Assembly (NCBI GenBank): GCA_002069125.1
Contig: MVZN01000025.1
Span: forward strand, 1-37,905
From: Spirochaetes bacterium ADurb.BinA120
GTDB taxonomy: Bacteria; Spirochaetota; UBA4802; UBA5368
Direction: 5' to 3'
DNA length: 37,905 nt
A program made the translations under genes and the position numbers. A model generated the notes under the pieces. It was not told where the DNA came from. It made no database searches and saw only the letters and a list, made by a program, of their open reading frames with translations. Of the stretch, positions 8,306 to 15,843 are shown piece after piece (within the stretch, counting starts at the first letter, position 1; each line of letters opens with the position of its first letter).

Positions 8306-8778
8306 ATCCACGGGCCGCAATCCCTGTCCTCATCGGTATCCTAATCGCCGGCATGCTTTGCGGCTGCCGCCCCGCCGGCACGAGCTGTCGGGTGGATCCC
8401 CCTCCGGGATTTGCGGTATATTCAAGGGATACCGACTCGTTTCGCTCCATAGCCTCCGATGGGCTCCGCATCCGGATCCGCCGGGTCGACAACGAGCCGA
8501 GGGGCAACGCCGCCATGTGGGCCCAGGCCATAGAGGCTTATTTGAAAGAGGGGGGATATCACCGTATATCCGAGGAGAAGATCGTCTCGGGCGACGGCCG
8601 GGAGGGGATCTTTACGGAGTACGCGTGCCGGTTCAACGCCGAGGATTTCCGCTACGCCGTCACAGTCTTCGCCGGCGCGGACCACCTTTACCTCGTCGAG
8701 GCCGGCGGCACGGCCGAAAGCTTTGCGCGCAAGCGCGACGGCATCCTTGGGTCCATCCGCACCTTCCGCGCGGAATGA
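8302..8778 (+). CDS. Small lipoprotein related to the C-terminal module of the gene at 6486
   Basis: I start this at ATG 8302, which overlaps the previous stop (ATGA) and gives a lipobox LCGC with Cys22; the frame is open further upstream but without signal logic. The 158-residue protein (PPPGFAVYS..., MWAQAIEAYLKEGG, YAVTVFAGADHLYLVEAGG, DGILGSIRTF) aligns by eye with the last 140 residues of the first gene of the trio (FDVPAGFFSM, FWVEAFEIDVKNR, YMVAFAEAGGYIWVAEA, IESFIKSV). I recognise no named family. It is likely an envelope protein made with its two partners. Confidence 0.65.
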   Translation: MNPRAAIPVLIGILIAGMLCGCRPAGTSCRVDPPPGFAVYSRDTDSFRSIASDGLRIRIRRVDNEPRGNAAMWAQAIEAYLKEGGYHRISEEKIVSGDGREGIFTEYACRFNAEDFRYAVTVFAGADHLYLVEAGGTAESFARKRDGILGSIRTFRAE

Positions 8779-8839
8779 TGGCCGCATAAAGGATTGACGA
8801 ATTTCAGACATGATGTCTTCCTGAAAAGAGGGTCTGCCC

Positions 8840-8859
8840 CCGAAGGCTTCGGCCTTCGG
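8840..8859 (+). other. Small hairpin between the lipoprotein trio and the epimerase gene
   Basis: CCGAAGG (8840-8846) and CCTTCGG (8853-8859) pair around a 6-nt loop CTTCGG. No T-run follows, so termination here would not be canonical. The rest of the 158-bp gap shows nothing else I can support. Confidence 0.35.
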
Positions 8860-8936
8860 AATGGCGTACTGTACGGTATGCCCTCTCCGATCGCGGCACA
8901 GGGCGAATCCCGGCAAATACCGACAATGGAGCGTAT

Positions 8937-9953
8937 ATGAGAATTCTGGTCACCGGTTCCGCCGGCTTTATAGGATCGTTTACGGCCGCGCGCCTGATGG
9001 AGGACGGGCACGAGGTGGTCGGCGTAGACAACCTGAACGATTATTACGATGTCGGACTGAAAAACGACAGGAACGAACGCCTTAAAAGCCTTTTTCCATC
9101 GTACGCGTTTGAAAGGATGTCGATCGCCGATTATGGAGCGCTCGACGGGCTTTTCCGCTCCAGCGGTTTCGAGTACGTAATCAACCTGGCGGCGCAGGCG
9201 GGCGTGCGGTACAGCATTACAAACCCGCTCACATACGGAGAGAGCAACCTCTCCGGCTTTCTAAACGTGCTCGAATGCTGCAGGAGGCACGGCGTGCGCC
9301 ATCTCGTGTTCGCTTCCTCGAGCTCCGTGTACGGGCTTAACGCCAGGGTGCCCTTTTCGGTGCACGACAACGTCGACCATCCGGTATCGCTCTACGCGGC
9401 CACGAAGAAATCGAACGAGCTCCTGGCGCATTGTTACGCGCACCTGTACGGCATCCCGACGACCGGACTGCGGTTTTTCACCGTGTACGGGCCGTGGGGA
9501 AGACCCGACATGGCCTATTTTTTGTTCACCAGGGCCATACTCGAGGGGCGGCCAATCGACGTGTTCAATAACGGAGATATGGAACGGGATTTCACCTATA
9601 TCGACGATATCGTCGAGGGCGTCTGCCGGACACTGTGGAGGGTCCCCTCGGCCGATCCTGCCTGGAGCGCGGAGAGCCCCGATCCCGCCACGAGCAGCGC
9701 CCCGTATCGGATTTATAACATCGGCAACAACAACCCGGTCAGATTGACGCGTTTCATAAAGGTTATCGAAGAGGCGCTGGGGAGGAAGGCGAAGATCAAT
9801 TTGCTGCCGATGCAGCCAGGCGACGTAAAAAGGACCTGTGCGGACATAGACGATCTCGTTCGGGACGCGGGGTACGCCCCAGCTACCGCGTTGGAGAAGG
9901 GGATCGGCGAGTTTGTGCGCTGGTATAAGGAGTACTATCGTATAGATGTATGA
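8937..9953 (+). CDS. NAD-dependent epimerase, probable UDP-glucuronate 4-epimerase
   Basis: An extended SDR of 338 residues. It has the N-terminal NAD motif TGSAGFIGS (6-14), the acidic D31 after the second strand, NLAAQAGVRYSI (83-94), the catalytic set SSSS/Y153xxxK157 (YAATK) and the FFTVYGPWGRPDMA segment that is typical of UDP-glucuronate 4-epimerases (CapI/LpsL type) rather than GalE. The likely reaction is UDP-GlcA to UDP-GalA in the cytoplasm, for surface polysaccharide. The next gene encodes UDP-glucose dehydrogenase, which makes its presumed substrate. Substrate choice is inferred from motifs and neighbour; GalE-like activity is the alternative. Confidence 0.85.
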   Translation: MRILVTGSAGFIGSFTAARLMEDGHEVVGVDNLNDYYDVGLKNDRNERLKSLFPSYAFERMSIADYGALDGLFRSSGFEYVINLAAQAGVRYSITNPLTYGESNLSGFLNVLECCRRHGVRHLVFASSSSVYGLNARVPFSVHDNVDHPVSLYAATKKSNELLAHCYAHLYGIPTTGLRFFTVYGPWGRPDMAYFLFTRAILEGRPIDVFNNGDMERDFTYIDDIVEGVCRTLWRVPSADPAWSAESPDPATSSAPYRIYNIGNNNPVRLTRFIKVIEEALGRKAKINLLPMQPGDVKRTCADIDDLVRDAGYAPATALEKGIGEFVRWYKEYYRIDV

Positions 9954-10014
9954 CGATAACCCGGCCGTAAAAGTGTCTTGACTAATCGCCGAGGTGATTT
10001 CTCATAGCATTCCG

Positions 10015-10029
10015 CCGCCCGATGGGCGG
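10015..10029 (+). other. GC-rich hairpin in the epimerase-ugd gap
   Basis: CCGCCC (10015-10020) and GGGCGG (10024-10029) form a 6-bp stem with a 3-nt loop, not followed by a T-run. A TTGACT at about 9979 could be a -35 box but no convincing -10 box lies at the right distance. The 195-bp gap (9954-10148) otherwise shows nothing clear. Confidence 0.3.
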
Positions 10030-10148
10030 TGTGGTCGTATTAATCGCCATTATACCGGATTTAACGCGCGGCCCGGCCGGCTGCGCATCTGGCGGCGCAT
10101 CGACTTTATTACATATCAACGCCCATGGCGTTAAGTAAGGAGGAAAGC

Positions 10149-11471
10149 GTGAAGGTAACCGTTGTCGGATCGGGCTATGTGGGCCTTGTCACCGGCGCCT
10201 GTTTTGCGGAGATGGGAAACGACGTATATTGCGTCGATATCGACCGGAAAAAAATAGAAAACCTGGAAAATGGGATTCTGCCAATTTACGAGCCCGGCCT
10301 GGAGGAGATCGTCAAACGCAACCACTCCGGCGGCCGGCTTCGTTTTACGACGGAGATCAAAGACGGCCTCGACGATTCGTTGTTCGTGTTCATCGCGGTG
10401 GGCACCCCGCCCGACGAGGACGGTTCCGCGGACCTGCAACACGTGCTCGCCGTGGCGCGGGACATCGGCAGAAAGATGGAAAAGTACGTTATAATCGTAA
10501 ACAAGTCCACCGTTCCGGTCGGGACGGCCGACCGTGTGCGAGAGGCCGTGCGCGAGGAGTTGACCAGGCGCGGCCGGAACGACCTCGAATACGATGTGGT
10601 ATCCAACCCGGAATTCCTCAAAGAGGGCGCGGCTATAGAGGACTTCATGCGGCCGGACCGTATAATAGTGGGCACCGACAACGTGCGGACCGGCGAGCTC
10701 ATCAAGGAGCTTTACGCCCCCTTCGTGCGCAACGGACATCCGGTGTTCATTATGGGGGTCCGGTCGGCCGAGCTCACCAAGTACGCGGCGAACGCAATGC
10801 TGGCGACGCGCATCAGCTTTATGAACGAGCTCTCACGGCTCTGCGAGAAGAGCGGCGCGGACATCGAGAGCATCCGTGAGGGGATCGGTTCGGACAGCCG
10901 GATCGGCATGCCTTTTCTGTACGCGGGGCTGGGATACGGCGGCTCCTGTTTTCCCAAGGACGTAAAGGCGCTCATACAGACATCGAAGGAATTCGGTCTG
11001 GAGGCCAGGGTCCTTAAGGCGGTCGAGGAGATCAACCGCGAACAGCGTTTCCGTTTCGCCGAGAACGTAAAGAAGCATTTCGGCGGAGAGGTAAAGGGCA
11101 GGACCTTCGCGGTGTGGGGGCTTTCCTTCAAGCCCCAGACCGACGACATGCGCGAGGCCCCGGCGATAGACATCATCAACGCGCTGCGGGACGCCGGCGC
11201 GAGCTTCAGGGCCCACGATCCCATAGCCATGGAGGTGGCGAAATCGATCATTGGCGATGAGAGCGTCGAGTACGTGGATAATTACTACGACGCCCTGGAG
11301 GGCGCAGACGCGCTGCTTCTTCTGACTGAATGGAACCAGTTCCGAAAGCCCGATTACGAAAGAATGAAATCGCTGCTTAAAAAGCCCCTCATCTTCGACG
11401 GCCGCAATCAATACGAGCCGGCAAAGATGAAGGAGCTGGGGTTTACGTATTACTGCATTGGACGGCCCTGA
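10149..11471 (+). CDS. ugd: UDP-glucose 6-dehydrogenase
   Basis: This enzyme oxidises UDP-glucose to UDP-glucuronate with two NAD+. I choose the GTG at 10149 because AAGGAGGA sits 5 nt upstream and the protein then begins directly with the NAD-binding strand VKVTVVGSGYVGLVTG; an in-frame ATG 24 bp earlier has no ribosome binding site. The 440-residue protein shows STVPVGT, the NPEFLKEG motif, KYAANAMLATRISFMNE and the catalytic cysteine Cys267 in GYGGSCFPKD, then the C-terminal UDP-binding domain (FAVWGLSFKPQTDDMREAP). All key residues are present. It pairs with the upstream epimerase. Confidence 0.96.
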   Translation: MKVTVVGSGYVGLVTGACFAEMGNDVYCVDIDRKKIENLENGILPIYEPGLEEIVKRNHSGGRLRFTTEIKDGLDDSLFVFIAVGTPPDEDGSADLQHVLAVARDIGRKMEKYVIIVNKSTVPVGTADRVREAVREELTRRGRNDLEYDVVSNPEFLKEGAAIEDFMRPDRIIVGTDNVRTGELIKELYAPFVRNGHPVFIMGVRSAELTKYAANAMLATRISFMNELSRLCEKSGADIESIREGIGSDSRIGMPFLYAGLGYGGSCFPKDVKALIQTSKEFGLEARVLKAVEEINREQRFRFAENVKKHFGGEVKGRTFAVWGLSFKPQTDDMREAPAIDIINALRDAGASFRAHDPIAMEVAKSIIGDESVEYVDNYYDALEGADALLLLTEWNQFRKPDYERMKSLLKKPLIFDGRNQYEPAKMKELGFTYYCIGRP

Positions 11472-11495
11472 GGCCGTCCGCCCCTCTCGGGGGGC
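11460..11495 (+). other. Two tandem hairpins at the 3' end of ugd
   Basis: GGACGGCC (11460-11467) and GGCCGTCC (11472-11479) pair perfectly with the ugd stop codon in the 4-nt loop. A second stem follows, GCCCC (11480-11484) with GGGGC (11491-11495). The pair is followed by a run of nine A, not T, on the plus strand, so it does not fit a standard terminator on either strand. It may end the transcript by another route or protect the 3' end. Confidence 0.5.
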
Positions 11496-11586
11496 AAAAA
11501 AAAACGATTGATTATTTCGACACGCTGCTTTCATACGATAGCTGCTTTTGCACGAAAACATAAAGAGAAATGAAGAAGCGGCCGAA

Positions 11587-12966
11587 ATGAAAAATCCCAT
11601 CCTGATACCCGAACTCAGGGAGCTCTTGAGAAAGAGGCGGTTTTCCGTTTTGCGTGAATTCATCGAGGAGCGCCACGAGAGGGAAATCGCGGAATACCTC
11701 GGGCTTCTGCGCCCGGATGAAATACTTAAAATACTCAACCTCGTCGATCTCTACCGGCGTGCGGAGATATTCAGCTATCTCGACATGGACGTGCAGGTCG
11801 CCCTTGTGTCCGGCGAATCCAAAAAAAATATCGCGGAATTGCTTATGCAGATGTCGCCGGACGACCGCGCCGACCTCTTCCAGCACCTCGAAAAGGACAT
11901 AGCCGACAGGCTGCTTCTTCTGCTTCCGTTAAACGAGCGGCTCGACGTAATCCGGCTGACATCGTACCTGGAAGAGACGGCCGGGGCCATTATGACCACG
12001 GATTACGCCACGCTGCTCGAAACCGACCGGGTGGAGCAGGCGATAAAAAAGCTCCGCAAAGAAGCGCCATCCAAGGAGACCATCTATTACAGCTACGTCA
12101 CCGATGAGGCCGGAAGGCTTATAGGCTTCGTGTCCCTGCGGAACCTCATCCTGGCGCGGCCAAGGCAGCGGGTGGAAAGCGTCATGAAGCGCGATATTAA
12201 ATACGCGCACGTGGACGACGACCAGGAAAAGGCCGCCAGGATGATCGCCGAGTACGACCTCATCGCCCTTCCGGTGGTGGATTTGAACGAACGCCTGGTG
12301 GGCATCATCACCTACGACGACGCGATAGACATCATACGCGACGAGCAGACCGAGGACATGGAACGCCTGATGGCCATAAGCGGGGCCGTTGAGGACAAGC
12401 CATATCTGGACATCCCGGCCGTTACCCATTTCAAAAAGAGGGTGGTATGGGTGGTCATTCTCGCGGTACTCGGGCTGGTCTCCGGTTTGATCATAGAGGG
12501 CTTCAAGGACGCGCTCGAAAAGCTCATCATCCTGACCTTCTACATGCCGCTCCTCGCCGCGACCGGGGGGAACACCGGTTCGCAGTCGGCCACCGTGGTG
12601 CTTCGCGCTATAGCGCTAAACCAGCTTCATCCGGAGGACATCGGCAGGGTGGTTTTAAAGGAATTCGTCGTAAGCGCCATGCTCTGCGTCTGCCTGGGGG
12701 CGCTGACCTACGGGCGGGTCCTCCTCTTGTCCCACGGCGCGGACATCCCGCCGCACTTTACTCTGAGCTCCATCGCGGCCGTCATCTCCATCGCCCTCGC
12801 GGTCCAGGTGGTGTGGTCGACCGTGTTTGGGGCTGTCATTCCCATCGCCGCCATCAAGCTCAAACTGGATCCCGCGGTGATTTCGAGCCCCACTCTCGCG
12901 ACGCTCGTCGATATGGGCGGAATAACGATCTACTTCACCATCGCACGGCTGATTCTTGGAATATAG
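11587..12966 (+). CDS. mgtE: Magnesium channel/transporter MgtE
   Basis: MgtE is a Mg2+-gated Mg2+ channel of the inner membrane. The 459-residue protein has the superhelical N domain (about 1-125, including LLMQMSPDDRADLFQHL), two CBS domains (about 130-255: GAIMTTDYATL..., VMKRDIKYAHVDD), a connecting helix and five membrane helices (about 280-459). The pore motif LATLVDMGG with Asp442 and the ATGGNTGSQSATVVLRA loop are intact. I use ATG 11587 because the longer frame begins at a TTG with no ribosome binding site. No Mg2+ riboswitch fits in the short leader. It stands alone between ugd and the DRTGG genes. Confidence 0.94.
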   Translation: MKNPILIPELRELLRKRRFSVLREFIEERHEREIAEYLGLLRPDEILKILNLVDLYRRAEIFSYLDMDVQVALVSGESKKNIAELLMQMSPDDRADLFQHLEKDIADRLLLLLPLNERLDVIRLTSYLEETAGAIMTTDYATLLETDRVEQAIKKLRKEAPSKETIYYSYVTDEAGRLIGFVSLRNLILARPRQRVESVMKRDIKYAHVDDDQEKAARMIAEYDLIALPVVDLNERLVGIITYDDAIDIIRDEQTEDMERLMAISGAVEDKPYLDIPAVTHFKKRVVWVVILAVLGLVSGLIIEGFKDALEKLIILTFYMPLLAATGGNTGSQSATVVLRAIALNQLHPEDIGRVVLKEFVVSAMLCVCLGALTYGRVLLLSHGADIPPHFTLSSIAAVISIALAVQVVWSTVFGAVIPIAAIKLKLDPAVISSPTLATLVDMGGITIYFTIARLILGI

Positions 12967-12988
12967 GCGGCCTTTGCCCAATTAGTTC

Positions 12989-13018
12989 TTGACGAAATAC
13001 GACTTAATTAATTTCATT
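12989..13018 (+). promoter_or_regulatory. Possible sigma-70 promoter for the DRTGG gene pair
   Basis: TTGACG (12989-12994) is followed at an 18-bp spacing by TTCATT (13013-13018) in a locally A/T-rich stretch that stands out from the GC-rich surroundings. The -10 match is weak. It would leave a leader of about 110 nt before the gene at 13137. Confidence 0.3.
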
Positions 13019-13136
13019 AAAATGGATTGTCGAAAATTTCCGTCAGGAGCGGGAGAGGGCAGACAAAGGGCGCCGGCCCGGGCGGGCGGAGAGAAACAAT
13101 CGGCGGCCGCACATCACCGAATGGGAAAACTCTGAA

Positions 13137-13496
13137 ATGAAGTTATCCGAAATTAAAAAGATGTTGAACGCGGACCTCATCTTCGGCGAGGAGCTGATCG
13201 ACCAGGTGGAGGTGGAAACCGCGTTTGCGTCCGACCTGCTGAGCGACGTTCTTGCCTACTCCAAGGAAAACGCGCTTTTCCTTACGGGGCTAACGAACCC
13301 ACAGGTGATTCGAACCGTGGAGGTTCTCGACCTGGTGGGAGTTGTCTTCGTGAGGGGGAAGGTGCCCCAGATGGAGACGGTTGAGCTAGCCAAAAGAAAG
13401 GGAATTCCGCTTCTTCGCACAAAATGCATCATGTTCGAAACGTGCGGGAGGCTGTACGGGGCCGGGATCAAGGCGTCCAGGATCATGGTAGACTGA
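13137..13496 (+). CDS. DRTGG-domain protein
   Basis: A 119-residue single-domain protein (KLSEIKKMLNADLIFGEELID..., VETAFASDLLSDVLAY, GLTNPQVIRTVEVLDLVGVVFVRGK). This matches the DRTGG fold, a small domain first defined in HPr-kinase-type and phosphotransacetylase-type proteins. In clostridia and Thermotogae such genes sit beside anti-sigma-type ATPases, often near NADH-linked hydrogenase genes. Here the next gene, 7 bp on, is such an ATPase fused to a second DRTGG domain. A ligand-sensing role is inferred; the ligand is unknown. No hydrogenase gene is in the window. Confidence 0.75.
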   Translation: MKLSEIKKMLNADLIFGEELIDQVEVETAFASDLLSDVLAYSKENALFLTGLTNPQVIRTVEVLDLVGVVFVRGKVPQMETVELAKRKGIPLLRTKCIMFETCGRLYGAGIKASRIMVD

Positions 13497-13503
13497 AGAG
13501 CCG

Positions 13504-14292
13504 ATGCGCCCGATCCAGTTCTATTACATAAAAGGCAGGGACTTCTTCAATGCAGGGCGTACATCCACAACGATAAAACGCCATTTGAGGGAAAAGGAGT
13601 ACCCGCCGGGCGTGATCCAGCGGGTGGCCATCATCGCCTACGAGGCGGAAATCAATATCGTCTGTTATACCGATCACGGGTATTTTTTCCTGTATTTTCT
13701 CGATGACCGCGTGCGAATCATCGTGAAGGACAGGGGACAGGGGATCGAGGACATAGACCTCGCGATGCAGGAGGGGTTTTCGACCGCCTCGGATGAAATA
13801 CGTAAACTCGGTTTCGGGGCGGGAATGGGGCTGGCGAACATAAAGAAAAACGCCGACAGGCTCGCCATCCGATCGGTGCCGGGCGTCGGCACCGTCCTCG
13901 AAATAGACGTACTGACCAATTCCGAAGGAAGGAGCGACAGCATGGGCACAACCCTCCGGGAAGTGATGGACAGGGCCAACCTGGAATTTCTAACCGACGG
14001 GCTCGATATCGACAGGGAACTGACGGGCGGATACGCCGGGGACCTCCTTAGCGACGTCAACGCCAATTCATCCGCCGGCAATGTCTGGGTTACCGTGCTC
14101 ACACATCCGAACGTTACGGCCGTCGCCGGGCTGAAGGAGCTCGCGGGCGTGATTATCGCCGGTGGGATCCGGCCCGGGGCCGACTTCATAGAGAAGGCCT
14201 ACTCGGAAAAGATACCCATCCTTTTCACCGAGATGAACGCCTTCGATGTCGTCGCGATGCTGGCGTCGCTTGGCGTTACCGGAAATTCCTGA
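13504..14292 (+). CDS. Anti-sigma-factor-type ATPase fused to a DRTGG domain
   Basis: The 262-residue protein has two parts. Residues 1-137 form a GHKL ATPase of the RsbW/RsbT type: N-box region YEAEIN (46-51), G1 motif DRGQG (76-80) and G2 region GFGAGMGL (103-110). Such proteins phosphorylate or sequester a partner such as an anti-anti-sigma factor. Residues 147-262 form a DRTGG domain paralogous to the upstream gene (shared DLLSDV, GLKELAGVIIAGG versus VLDLVGVVFVRGK, KIPILFTE versus GIPLLRTK). The join (residues 138-146) is a short polar linker. A strong ribosome binding site precedes Met147, so the second half may also be made alone. No STAS or PP2C partner is nearby. Confidence 0.78.
   Translation: MRPIQFYYIKGRDFFNAGRTSTTIKRHLREKEYPPGVIQRVAIIAYEAEINIVCYTDHGYFFLYFLDDRVRIIVKDRGQGIEDIDLAMQEGFSTASDEIRKLGFGAGMGLANIKKNADRLAIRSVPGVGTVLEIDVLTNSEGRSDSMGTTLREVMDRANLEFLTDGLDIDRELTGGYAGDLLSDVNANSSAGNVWVTVLTHPNVTAVAGLKELAGVIIAGGIRPGADFIEKAYSEKIPILFTEMNAFDVVAMLASLGVTGNS
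13925..13944 (+). promoter_or_regulatory. Internal ribosome binding site and start codon inside the ATPase/DRTGG fusion
   Basis: AAGGAAGGAG ends at 13934, 7 nt before an in-frame ATG at 13942 (Met147), exactly at the domain boundary. It would start a free 116-residue DRTGG protein. It is either a working internal start or the remnant of formerly separate genes. Confidence 0.5.
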
Positions 14293-14308
14293 TACGGGCC
14301 CCTTCCCG

Positions 14309-15082
14309 TCAGTCGAGCGTCAGGCCGAACATGCGGCGGGCGTTTGCCGTGCCCGCCTCCGCGACCATCTCCTCGCTTAGGCCCAGTATCTCCGAGGCCG
14401 CCCTGAGGTTGTAGAGTATATTGGCGGGCACGTTGGGGCCGGGCTTTGCCTCCACCGGGGGAATGTCCGGGCTGTCGGTTTCGAGCATAAAACGGTCCGG
14501 ATACACGGCCTTTAGCACCGCCTCCTTCTTTTTGCTGTTACGGTAGGTAAGGGCCCCGCCGAAAGAAAAGCTGAATCCCTGTTTAATGAGCTCCGCCGCG
14601 ATCTCGACGCTTCCGGAAAATGAATGGATCAGGCCCCCGCGCGCCGAAAGCCCGGTCTTTTTGACGCAGGCGCGCAGCTCGTCGAAGGCGCCGCGGCAGT
14701 GTACTATAACCGGAAGGTCCAACTCGCGCGCTATGGCGAGCTGGCTATCGAAGAGGCTCTTCTGCCGCTCCAAAGGTACGGGACCGGACTTTTTGTCCAA
14801 TCCGATCTCGCCAATGGCGACGGCTCCACACTCCCGGGCGCGGGAAAGGGCCTCTACCCGTTCCTCGTCGCCCTCCTTTATGTACCAGGGGTGCACTCCA
14901 AGCGCAAACTCAACCTCCGGGTAGCGGCGCGCGATGGATTCGGAAAGGCCCCACTCCTCCGGTACGATCGAAGAGGTGATGAGCCGCACTATGCCGGCCT
15001 CCCTGGCGCCGGATATGATGGAATCGAGCCTTCCCTCGAAGTGTTTGCTTTCGAGGTGACAGTGGACGTCGACCAGGCGCAC
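14309..15082 (-). CDS. tatD: TatD-family metal-dependent hydrolase (DNase)
   Basis: A 257-residue TIM-barrel amidohydrolase. The metal ligands expected for TatD are visible: HCH at His7/His9, Glu92 in IGEIGLD, His128 in VIVHCRG, His153 in LIHSFSG and Asp203 in ETDSPD. TatD proteins act as 3'-5' exonucleases or DNases; the family members differ and the substrate is not certain here. The start is GTG at 15082, with GGAG about 8 nt upstream within the end of yjbQ, so the two minus-strand genes are coupled. The gene ends 16 bp from the convergent ATPase/DRTGG gene with no visible terminator. Confidence 0.92.
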   Translation of the reverse strand: MRLVDVHCHLESKHFEGRLDSIISGAREAGIVRLITSSIVPEEWGLSESIARRYPEVEFALGVHPWYIKEGDEERVEALSRARECGAVAIGEIGLDKKSGPVPLERQKSLFDSQLAIARELDLPVIVHCRGAFDELRACVKKTGLSARGGLIHSFSGSVEIAAELIKQGFSFSFGGALTYRNSKKKEAVLKAVYPDRFMLETDSPDIPPVEAKPGPNVPANILYNLRAASEILGLSEEMVAEAGTANARRMFGLTLD

Positions 15083-15083
15083 C

Positions 15084-15503
15084 TCATTCTCCTATTATCT
15101 TTACCATAACCCGCTTGGGGCGCTGTCCATCGAACTCGCCGTAGAATATCTGTTCCCACGGGCCGAAATCCAGCCTGCCTTTGGTGACGGCAACCACCAC
15201 CTCGCGCCCCATGATGGTGCGCTTGATGTGGGCGTCGCCGTTGTCCTCGCCGGTGCGGTTGTGCCGGTAGCGGCTGATCGGCTCGTGCGGGGCAAGGCCC
15301 TCCAGGAAATCGTCGAAATCCTGTATAAGGCCGCTTTCGTTGTCGTTTATAAAAACGGACGCCGTGATGTGCATGGCGTTTACAAGGCACAGGCCCTCGC
15401 TGATTCCGCTTTTCGTCACCAGATCCTCGACCGTGCGCGTGATGTTGATGTAATCCCTCTTTTTCTTCGTCGTGAAGACGAGATGCTCGGTGAGTGATTT
15501 CAT
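15084..15503 (-). CDS. YjbQ/UPF0047 family protein (reported secondary thiamine-phosphate synthase activity)
   Basis: This is a compact 139-residue single-domain protein. The start at 15503 is chosen because GGGGGAG lies just upstream and the family begins there; the frame is open 36 codons further without support. Family signatures are [15 protein letters not shown], the [13 protein letters not shown] loop and the [19 protein letters not shown]-terminal motif. Family members are homotrimers; E. coli YjbQ has weak thiamine-phosphate synthase activity but the natural role is unsettled. It is co-transcribed with tatD. Confidence 0.9.
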   Translation of the reverse strand: MKSLTEHLVFTTKKKRDYINITRTVEDLVTKSGISEGLCLVNAMHITASVFINDNESGLIQDFDDFLEGLAPHEPISRYRHNRTGEDNGDAHIKRTIMGREVVVAVTKGRLDFGPWEQIFYGEFDGQRPKRVMVKIIGE

Positions 15504-15620
15504 GCTCTCCCCCGCTTGGAAATATCGCCCGTAGCTCAATACGCCGGACGATTCGATGATCGTCCATTCCCCCGGGCGCGTCAACCAGATAACGGTCCAG
15601 CGCCCTTGCATGAATCATGA

Positions 15621-15647
15621 TTGACATATACGGAATACTCTGATAAT
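15621..15647 (+). promoter_or_regulatory. Sigma-70-like promoter for the iron-ADH operon
   Basis: A perfect -35 box TTGACA (15621-15626) is followed by GATAAT (15642-15647, 5 of 6 consensus) at a 15-bp spacing; the overlapping TAATAC at 17 bp is the alternative. It points to the ADH gene, leaving a leader of about 190 nt. Confidence 0.55.
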
Positions 15648-15654
15648 ACTACTT

Positions 15655-15842
15655 TCGACAGGAAAACGTTTCGGTCCTAAAGCCGGCGCGGCAGGGCCCA
15701 TACCCCGATTGAATAGATAAAAGAGGGGGCCCGACTGGAGCGCCTTTTTGCGGTTAGGGACGCAAGCCGAACGGTAAACCGGCCGAAAGAGCGGCCCTGT
15801 CGCTCGACTTCAGGTGTTATCTTCTGACTAAAGGGAGCGTAT
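15655..15842 (+). other. Long structured leader of the iron-ADH operon
   Basis: About 190 nt with no gene. Potential stems: GGGCCC repeats bracketing an A/T-rich segment; GCGCC pairing with GGACGC around a T-rich loop; and GGCCG/CGGCC with loop AAAGAG near 15781-15797. The stretch GGGACGCAAGCC resembles the core of the c-di-GMP-I riboswitch, but the matching 5' half (GGGCAAACC plus GNRA hairpin) is absent, so I do not call a riboswitch. A real ribosome binding site (AAGGGAG) ends the leader. Confidence 0.35.
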
Positions 15843-15843
15843 C

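Noticed and set aside
11496-11504. Terminator from the run of nine A after the ugd hairpins
   Set aside because: On the plus strand the run is A, not T; on the minus strand the T-run would precede the hairpin. Neither orientation fits.
11472-11586. Mg2+ (M-box) riboswitch before mgtE
   Set aside because: The space is too short and has no M-box core.
15740-15800. c-di-GMP-I riboswitch
   Set aside because: Only the GGGACGCAAGCC-like 3' core is seen; the GGGCAAACC segment and GNRA hairpin before it are missing. It is listed only as an unassigned structured leader.
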